Assembly: GCA_018221065.1 (NCBI GenBank)
Contig: JAAOXY010000090.1
Coordinates: 1-5,819 of the forward strand
DNA: 5,819 nt
Reading direction: 5' to 3'
Origin: Candidatus Aenigmatarchaeota archaeon
GTDB taxonomy: Archaea; Aenigmatarchaeota; Aenigmatarchaeia; Aenigmatarchaeales; Aenigmatarchaeaceae
Positions 1-3,252 of this stretch are shown in pieces; position 1 is the first letter of the stretch, and every line of letters starts with the position of its first letter. The notes under the pieces are model-generated. The model did no database searches. It had not been told where the DNA came from and saw only the letters and a list, made by a program, of their open reading frames with translations. The position numbers were made by a program, and so were the translations under genes.

Positions 1-209
1 ATCCTAATCTTTAAGATATCATTTACACTAAATTTTGCATTCAGTTTATTCAATATATCGTTAGTGCTATTTTCATCTTCAGTAACAAGTCTAACAGTAT
101 CACCATTTACAGATAATGCACTTATGTTGATTGCACCTTTTGCTAGTGCGTCGCATATCACTGCAACAGAATTAGCTCCTTCGCTGGTTCGTATGTCGAA
201 CTCTTTCAT
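1..209 (-). CDS. ACT-domain protein, 3' end beyond window
   Basis: The minus-strand frame opens at ATG 207-209 and stays open for 69 codons to base 1, so the C-terminus is missing. The visible residues read like one ACT domain, a small ligand-binding fold common in amino-acid-responsive regulators. The order is a first strand, a helix around GANSVAVICDALAKG, strands INISALSV and DTVRLVTED, a second helix NDILNKLNA, and a last strand VNDILKI. No catalytic domain is visible, so this may be a free-standing ACT protein, possibly with a second domain beyond the edge. The start is supported by a G-rich ribosome binding site (216-222, GGGGGTT as read on the minus strand) six bases upstream. An ATG slightly further up (222-224) is out of frame and soon meets a stop. 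The gene lies 51 bases downstream of the HTH regulator, in the same direction, with a possible promoter of its own. Family call fairly sure; ligand unknown. Confidence 0.7.
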   Translation of the reverse strand, partial: MKEFDIRTSEGANSVAVICDALAKGAINISALSVNGDTVRLVTEDENSTNDILNKLNAKFSVNDILKIR

Positions 210-240
210 TACATCAACCCCCATTAAGAATTAGGTCTTC

Positions 241-258
241 GAGATATTAATATAATAC
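241..258 (-). promoter_or_regulatory. Candidate TATA element for the ACT gene
   Basis: Read on the minus strand this is an A/T-only tract of the form TATTATATTAATAT, centred about 40 bases ahead of the ACT start codon. That spacing would give a leader of about 15 bases holding the G-rich ribosome binding site. It sits directly after the regulator's stop codon, so the ACT gene may be transcribed alone or by read-through. In an AT-rich genome such tracts arise by chance, so support is modest. Confidence 0.35.
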
Positions 259-260
259 CG

Positions 261-1160
261 TTATTTTGATTTCTTGAGCATCTTTATAAGCTCTTTACTT
301 TTTTCCATCTCTTTCAATTCACTTCTATCAAGAACAGTAAGTCCTTCTATCTCTTTCCTCTTTTTATCAGTTATTAGTACAGCAGGATGTTCTGTTACAG
401 AAGCTATTCTTTTCAAATCTTCAGCTTTCTTTTTCATTTTCTTTCTATCAGTTTCAACGTCGGATACTATCAATGATTTTTCTTTTGCAAATACATCTAT
501 TGGTGAATATTTTGCATAATCAACTTCAAATCCAAGTTTTTTTAATTCAGAACCAACAGCTTTTTCCAAAGGATCTTTAGGAGTACCTTTGATATCATAA
601 TCTTTGAACATGTCAGCAGGTTTCATTATCTTTTTCTTTAGCATATCTTCAAGTTTCTCAGCAATAGACAACATCATTCTTATCTGATGCTTTTCATGCT
701 CGTAAATTACTTTCTTATTTATTCCAACTGCTTCAGCAAGTTCTCTCTGAGTCATATTTTTCTTACTTCTTGCATCTTTCAATATATCAGAATCAATCTC
801 AACATACAGTCCTCCTCTATCTCTGTACATTCTTGGAAATATTCCTCTAATTATCAAATCATTAAAAGTATCAGCAGAGACTGTCGGAGTTTCAAACCTC
901 TCGTAGACAATACCTCTTTGTAGTTTTTCTCTAGTTGTCTGTTCTCCTACTATTACAGGATCACCACCAAGATTCTTTGCTACTATTTTGAGATTTTTTG
1001 AATGATCTTGGAGAATAGAGTCAACATTATGCAATACTTTGATTAAGAGTAACTTGTTCTTCTTAGCAGCTATATCAAAACATCCAGTATATCTACAGGT
1101 GGTATAACCTTCATTTTCCAACATAGCGACTATATTATCAGCCAATTTCTGTTTAAGCAT
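261..1160 (-). CDS. Archaeal HTH-type transcriptional regulator, COG1395-like
   Basis: This 299-residue protein matches the size and layout of the archaeal family annotated as putative HTH-type transcriptional regulatory protein (COG1395-like), recognised here by eye. A Cro/C1-type helix-turn-helix occupies about residues 127-176, with core MTQRELAEAVGINKKVIYEHE-like spacing at 136-156, so DNA binding is expected. The N-terminal region (about 9-92) and C-terminal region (about 199-285) share a pattern: a helix ending EGY or LGF, then a (F/I)D(I/V)-A-K-hydrophobic hairpin, a charged helix, and a hydrophobic strand (PVIVGE or AVLITD). This suggests a duplicated domain on both sides of the HTH, perhaps a degenerate nuclease-like fold used for dimerisation or ligand sensing. 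The C-terminus is Lys-rich. The ATG at 1158-1160 lacks a clear ribosome binding site, and a leaderless transcript is likely. Targets are unknown. Confidence 0.8.
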   Translation of the reverse strand: MLKQKLADNIVAMLENEGYTTCRYTGCFDIAAKKNKLLLIKVLHNVDSILQDHSKNLKIVAKNLGGDPVIVGEQTTREKLQRGIVYERFETPTVSADTFNDLIIRGIFPRMYRDRGGLYVEIDSDILKDARSKKNMTQRELAEAVGINKKVIYEHEKHQIRMMLSIAEKLEDMLKKKIMKPADMFKDYDIKGTPKDPLEKAVGSELKKLGFEVDYAKYSPIDVFAKEKSLIVSDVETDRKKMKKKAEDLKRIASVTEHPAVLITDKKRKEIEGLTVLDRSELKEMEKSKELIKMLKKSK

Positions 1161-1196
1161 ATTTTTAAATTACTGTGTACAACAATAAATGTCTAT
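1161..1196. promoter_or_regulatory. Compact divergent promoter region
   Basis: Only 36 bases separate the regulator's start codon (minus strand) from the first base of the Ile tRNA (plus strand). For the tRNA, an A/T tract with TTTTTAAAT at 1162-1170 lies about 30 bases upstream, the usual archaeal TATA distance. For the regulator, CATTTATTG on the minus strand (about 1182-1190) lies about 25 bases ahead of its ATG and would give a leaderless mRNA. The two promoters must interleave, so the regulator could influence the tRNA unit or itself from here. That last point is inference. Confidence 0.45.
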
Positions 1197-1314
1197 GGGC
1201 GGGTAGCTTAGCTAGGTTAGAGCGCCTGTCTTATAAAGTGGCGTCTAGTCACTTTTCCTGGCAGCGTCTCGTAGAAACAGGAGGTCGTGAGTTCAAATCT
1301 CATCCCGCCCACCA
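1197..1314 (+). tRNA. tRNA-Ile(UAU), tentative, with about 40-base intron
   Basis: The cloverleaf is clear: acceptor GGGCGGG (1197-1203) pairs with CCCGCCC (1304-1310), followed by A73 and an encoded CCA. The D arm is 1206-1223, the anticodon stem CCTGT/ACAGG (1225-1229/1277-1281), the variable loop AGGTC, and the T arm GTGAG-TTCAAAT-CTCAT. The gene is too long for an intron-less tRNA. Removing about 40 bases gives loop CTTATAA with anticodon UAU. AAA occurs on both sides of the splice region, so the intron could be 1235-1274, 1236-1275 or 1237-1276 with the same product. The last register gives the best BHB: a helix 1231-1234/1271-1274 with two U-G pairs and A-rich three-base bulges. A hairpin (AAAGTG/CACTTT) competes inside the intron. 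The tRNA call is firm; the anticodon depends on the inferred splice. A Leu(UAG) reading was set aside because there is no long variable arm. Confidence 0.8.
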
Positions 1315-1324
1315 ATAAAATTAT

Positions 1325-1331
1325 AGGTGAT
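1325..1331 (+). promoter_or_regulatory. Ribosome binding site AGGTGAT that fixes the downstream start
   Basis: AGGTGAT matches the complement of the archaeal 16S rRNA 3' end and sits three bases ahead of ATG 1335. It decides the start of the small membrane protein. The reading frame is open further upstream to a GTG at 1287, but that lies inside the tRNA T arm and cannot be the real start. Confidence 0.7.
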
Positions 1332-1334
1332 AAT

Positions 1335-1604
1335 ATGCCGAAAAAAAAGAAAGATATGTCATGGGATCAAATTGGTAAAGCAGTAGGAAAAAAGATGGAA
1401 AAGTATAGTAAAGAGAATGATAAAGATGGAAACAATTGGTGCAAATCTTTTTCAGTTGATCACCAAGTAAACGGTGGTGGATTTGGAAGATTGCTATTTA
1501 TTTCCAGTATTCTTTATGCAATGAACTTAACAGGAATGCTAGAAGGAATCCCTCTATGGACATTAGTGTTGATAGCAATAGGATTTGCAATGATGAGGCT
1601 TTAG
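1335..1604 (+). CDS. Small two-helix membrane protein, unknown function
   Basis: This 89-residue protein has a Lys-rich, hydrophilic N-terminal half (residues 1-48; starts MPKKKKDMSW, then a charged stretch) followed by two hydrophobic segments at about 51-69 (RLLFISSILYAMNL) and 72-89 (IPLWTLVLIAIGFAMM), separated by a short EG turn. It is probably an inner-membrane hairpin with a positively charged cytoplasmic tail. I do not recognise a family, and no catalytic motif is visible. The start is chosen from the strong ribosome binding site just upstream. The gene begins 20 bases after the CCA end of the Ile tRNA with no clear TATA box between, so it is probably made from the tRNA promoter, its mRNA being freed by tRNA 3' processing. 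Codon use resembles its neighbours. Confidence 0.75.
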   Translation: MPKKKKDMSWDQIGKAVGKKMEKYSKENDKDGNNWCKSFSVDHQVNGGGFGRLLFISSILYAMNLTGMLEGIPLWTLVLIAIGFAMMRL

Positions 1605-1616
1605 AAATCAAAAACC

Positions 1617-1622
1617 TTATAA
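1617..1622 (+). promoter_or_regulatory. TATA box of the original tRNA-Val promoter
   Basis: TTATAA lies about 33 bases ahead of the first tRNA-Val 5' half (1653), the expected distance for an archaeal tRNA TATA box. Because the complete tRNA now lies 798 bases further down, this promoter would transcribe the tRNA fragment, the hairpin and the endonuclease gene first. Confidence 0.55.
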
Positions 1623-1652
1623 GCCTAACATATCTAAAGCTTGTTATATTTT

Positions 1653-1699
1653 GGGCCCGTGGTCTAGTCCGGTCATGACGTTACTACCTTGGGTAGTAA
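1653..1699 (+). pseudogene. Orphan tRNA-Val 5' half, followed by a hairpin
   Basis: Bases 1653-1680 equal the acceptor 5' strand, D arm and base 26 of the complete tRNA-Val downstream, with a single difference (C at 1674, T at 2472, in the D loop). The match ends at base 26. Next comes TTA, then CTACC-TTG-GGTAG (1684-1696), whose arms equal the anticodon stem of the real tRNA but enclose only three bases, so no anticodon can form. No T arm or acceptor 3' strand follows. It is therefore not a functional tRNA by itself. It is either the displaced half of an interrupted tRNA gene or the remnant of a tandem copy. It still sits behind the TATA box at 1617-1622, so a tRNA-half-like leader RNA is probably made. 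Confidence 0.7.
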
Positions 1700-1724
1700 A
1701 GAATATTGATACTGTTATTTTTTT
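1681..1724 (+). terminator. Hairpin plus T-run: possible terminator or leader structure
   Basis: Bases 1681-1688 pair perfectly with 1692-1699 (8 bp, three-base loop). A run of seven T at 1718-1724 follows after an AT-rich spacer. Archaeal polymerases stop at T-runs, so part of the transcripts from the tRNA promoter may end here as an RNA of about 70 bases that carries the tRNA 5' half. The 18-base gap between hairpin and T-run is long for a classic hairpin terminator, so it may instead be a leader structure of the endonuclease mRNA. Confidence 0.35.
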
Positions 1725-1736
1725 AATGAAATATTT

Positions 1737-2465
1737 ATGGAAGAAATTATTAGACAAATAAATGATAGAAGATTTATTTCTGATATAGAATTTGATGAAG
1801 AAGACGGCAAAATTAAATTATGGAGTAAAAGATCTAAATATAAGATAAGTATACCAAAGAAGGTTGATGAAAGAATATCTTATTTGTGTGGTGTTCTCTT
1901 AGGTGACGGGAATATTAATGTGGGTAAGAAACATATCAATTATCCGCGGATGAGAATAAGAATATTTAATAAATCGAAAAGTTTTCTAGAAAATGTTAAT
2001 AAAGAATTTTTAGATATTTTTAATGTTTGTGGAAAATTGACCAAAAAGAAAGATAAAAATTGCTACATCCTAACGATTCATAGGAGAATTGTTGTTATCT
2101 ATTTCTTGAAAATAATTGGCTTGTCTTCGGGAAAGAAGATTAACTTAGTTATTCCAAAGATGCTGAGAAATAGGGAATTTTTCAAATATTTTCTAGCTGG
2201 ACTTTACGATACAGACGGATTTAAGACAGATACATTTGGGATAATGATGCAAGGTTCTAATTATGAGTTTCTAAAGAACATTATTAATTTATTGAATAGA
2301 TTTTATGGTGTAAAATCACGTAAATTATACTATGGAACTATAAAGACGCCTTTTGGAATTCGGAGCCGTTGTCAGTTTCACATTAAATCTGAAAGTATGG
2401 ATAAGTTTATAAATATCATACCATTAAGACATAATAGATGGATATTAGATGGGCCCGTGGTCTAG
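1737..2465 (+). CDS. LAGLIDADG homing endonuclease, two-motif monomer
   Basis: This 242-residue protein carries both signature helices of a single-chain LAGLIDADG endonuclease: YLCGVLLGDGNI at 49-60 and YFLAGLYDTDGF at 151-162. The metal-binding acids are present in both (Asp57 and Asp160), so it is probably active as a site-specific DNA-cutting enzyme. The motif spacing of about 100 residues is normal. Each motif is followed by the expected basic, beta-rich DNA-binding half, for example PRMRIRIFNKS and RKLYYGTIKT. The last residues, DGPVV, are encoded by the acceptor strand and D-arm start of tRNA-Val, and the stop TAG lies at 2463-2465 inside the D arm. No ribosome binding site precedes ATG 1737; the leader is AT-rich. 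The likely target is the tRNA-Val gene lacking the insert. A maturase role is possible in this family but less supported. Confidence 0.88.
   Translation: MEEIIRQINDRRFISDIEFDEEDGKIKLWSKRSKYKISIPKKVDERISYLCGVLLGDGNINVGKKHINYPRMRIRIFNKSKSFLENVNKEFLDIFNVCGKLTKKKDKNCYILTIHRRIVVIYFLKIIGLSSGKKINLVIPKMLRNREFFKYFLAGLYDTDGFKTDTFGIMMQGSNYEFLKNIINLLNRFYGVKSRKLYYGTIKTPFGIRSRCQFHIKSESMDKFINIIPLRHNRWILDGPVV
2406..2414 (+). promoter_or_regulatory. TATA-like element inside the endonuclease gene, for tRNA-Val
   Basis: TTTATAAAT lies about 40 bases ahead of the complete tRNA-Val, within codons for the endonuclease C-terminal KFINII stretch. A start about 26 bases downstream would give a 5' leader of about 14 bases, acceptable for an archaeal tRNA. 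If used, the tRNA has a promoter independent of the displaced one. Chance occurrence is possible in such AT-rich DNA. Confidence 0.4.
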
Positions 2466-2478
2466 TCCGGTTATGACG
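2451..2478 (+). repeat. Second copy of the 28-bp direct repeat (tRNA-Val 5' half)
   Basis: This copy matches 1653-1680 at 27 of 28 bases. It has three roles at once: right boundary of the element, last codons plus stop of the endonuclease, and acceptor strand plus D arm of the functional tRNA-Val. Recombination between the two copies would remove 798 bp and leave an intact tRNA gene. Confidence 0.85.
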
Positions 2479-2489
2479 CTACCCTTACA

Positions 2490-2525
2490 TCCTTTCTTGA
2501 TATCAAATATCTGGAAAGGTATGAT
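2490..2525 (+). other. 36-base BHB intron of tRNA-Val
   Basis: The intron lies between tRNA positions 37 and 38. Loop bases 2484-2487 pair with 2520-2523 (C-G, U-U mismatch, U-A, A-U) to form the four-base central helix. The bulges are C-A/U (2488-2490) and A-U/A (2524-2526), three bases each with the cuts between second and third base. The outer helix is CCTTTC/GAAAGG (2491-2496/2514-2519). This is the canonical substrate geometry of archaeal tRNA splicing endonuclease, apart from one U-U mismatch. Confidence 0.88.
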
Positions 2526-2578
2526 AGGTAGATATCGCAGGTTCGAATCCTGCCGGGCCCACCATTTTCGTGATTATT

Positions 2579-3130
2579 ATGAATAGAGAAGAAGCTCTTG
2601 CATTGGTTAAAGAGAATGTTTCTAACAAAAATTTAATTAAACATATGTTAGCAGTTGAAGCTATCATGAAAGAAATAGCAGAAGTAAAAAAACAAGATGT
2701 AGAAAAATGGGCACTTGCAGGATTACTACATGATATTGATTTTGAAAAATGTAGTTCTGATTATAAAGATCACGGAATAATATCCAAAGAAATATTGAAA
2801 GATAAAATTAGTGATGATGTGTTAAGAACAATTCAAGCACATGCATTTGATATAACCGGAGTTATTCCAGAAACAGATATGGAAAAAGCGATAGTAGCAG
2901 CAGATGCAGTATCAGGATTAGTGATAGCAGCTGCTTTAGTTATTCCTTCTAAAAAATTAGCTGATGTTAAAGTTAAGAGCATCGCTAGACGATTTAAAGA
3001 AAAAGATTTTGCAAGAAATTGTAGCAGAGAACGGATGTTATATTGTGAAAAGATTGGAATTAATAAAGAAGATTTTTTTGAACTTTCTCTTAAAGCGCTT
3101 CAGAAAATAGCAGATGACTTAGAATTGTAG
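2579..3130 (+). CDS. HD-domain metal-dependent phosphohydrolase-like protein
   Basis: The 183-residue protein is a single HD-superfamily domain, a mostly helical fold that binds divalent metal ions and usually hydrolyses phosphoesters. The expected ligands are visible in order: His22 in KHMLAVE, the His51-Asp52 pair in LLHDID, His65 in KDHG, His88 in QAHAF, and Asp109 in AADAVSG. The length fits small archaeal HDIG-type proteins. No partner domain (ACT, PAS, GGDEF) is present and the substrate is unknown; nucleotides are a common choice in the family. I choose ATG 2579, preceded by GTGAT at 2570-2574 as a likely ribosome binding site, rather than the in-frame GTG at 2570. The gene begins 15 bases after tRNA-Val and its TAG stop shares its final G with the first base of tRNA-Ala, so it sits inside a tRNA unit. 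Confidence 0.85.
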   Translation: MNREEALALVKENVSNKNLIKHMLAVEAIMKEIAEVKKQDVEKWALAGLLHDIDFEKCSSDYKDHGIISKEILKDKISDDVLRTIQAHAFDITGVIPETDMEKAIVAADAVSGLVIAAALVIPSKKLADVKVKSIARRFKEKDFARNCSRERMLYCEKIGINKEDFFELSLKALQKIADDLEL

Positions 3131-3206
3131 GGCCGGTGGTCTAGTTCGGAAGGACGCTCCCTCGGCAGGGGAGTGATCGCGGGTTCAAATCCCGCCCGGT
3201 CCACCA
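3130..3206 (+). tRNA. tRNA-Ala(GGC) with an unusual C33
   Basis: No intron. Acceptor GGGCCGG (3130-3136) pairs with CCGGTCC (3196-3202), followed by A73 and encoded CCA. The third acceptor pair is G-U (3132 with 3200), the known alanine identity signal. D arm 3139-3155, anticodon stem CTCCC/GGGAG (3157-3161/3169-3173), variable loop TGATC, T arm GCGGG-TTCAAAT-CCCGC. The loop TCGGCAG places GGC at 34-36 but has C where position 33 is nearly always U. A shifted reading would give Pro(CGG) with U33, but it breaks the stem (G3156 opposite A3172) and does not explain G3-U70, so Ala is preferred. The first base is also the last base of the HD gene stop codon. Acceptor start and D arm resemble tRNA-Val here. 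No strong TATA box is nearby, so co-transcription with the HD gene is likely. Confidence 0.85.
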
Positions 3207-3214
3207 AATAACTA

Positions 3215-3221
3215 TTTATAT
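3215..3221 (+). promoter_or_regulatory. TATA box for the secreted-protein gene
   Basis: TTTATAT in an AT-rich tract lies 9 bases after tRNA-Ala and about 35 bases ahead of ATG 3253. This would give a leader of about 10 bases. No convincing GGTGAT-type ribosome binding site is present in front of the start, so translation may begin from a near-leaderless mRNA. Confidence 0.5.
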
Positions 3222-3252
3222 CAAAGCACCTAAATATTTGGGTAAGATTAAC

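Larger units (their letters stand above)
1653..2450 (+). mobile_element. 798-bp endonuclease element flanked by tRNA-Val 5' halves
   Basis: The unit runs from one tRNA-Val 5' half to just before the next, with a period of exactly 798 bases. It holds a hairpin, a T-run and a LAGLIDADG endonuclease. The direct repeats (1653-1680 and 2451-2478) agree at 27 of 28 positions. Removing one period restores a normal tRNA-Val gene behind its own TATA box. The simplest reading is insertion after tRNA base 26 by an element that carries its own copy of the 5' half and so rebuilds the target. The alternative is a tandem tRNA duplication later invaded by an endonuclease gene. No integrase, transposase or BHB junction at the element ends was found. 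Confidence 0.6.
2451..2564 (+). tRNA. tRNA-Val(UAC) with BHB intron
   Basis: The fold is complete: acceptor GGGCCCG (2451-2457) with CGGGCCC (2554-2560), A73 and encoded CCA (2562-2564); D arm 2460-2477; anticodon stem CTACC (2479-2483) with GGTAG (2527-2531); variable loop ATATC; T arm GCAGG-TTCGAAT-CCTGC. Splicing at the standard 37/38 site gives loop CTTACAA with anticodon UAC, reading valine GUA and probably other GUN codons. The first 28 bases duplicate the orphan half at 1653, and the first 15 also encode the endonuclease C-terminus and stop. The HD-domain gene starts 15 bases after the CCA. Expression relies on an internal TATA box or on read-through of the endonuclease transcript. Confidence 0.92.

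Noticed and set aside
1287..1334. Longer start (GTG 1287) for the small membrane protein
   Set aside because: It would begin inside the tRNA-Ile T arm. ATG 1335 has a proper ribosome binding site.
1653..1699. A split tRNA 5' half for trans-splicing, as in Nanoarchaeum
   Set aside because: No separate 3' half is seen, the complete tRNA-Val already lies downstream, and the hairpin closes on itself and not on a partner.
1674..2478. The endonuclease element as an ordinary BHB intron of tRNA-Val
   Set aside because: A four-base helix (CATG at 1674-1677 with TATG at 2472-2475) can be drawn with three-base bulges, but only because the repeat contains a palindrome. The flanking helices on both sides do not pair. 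A spliced intron would also not explain the full 28-base duplication.
3124..3200. tRNA-Pro(CGG) reading of the third tRNA
   Set aside because: It gives U33 but breaks the anticodon stem and shifts base 26 into the D stem. The G3-U70 pair and A73 favour Ala(GGC).
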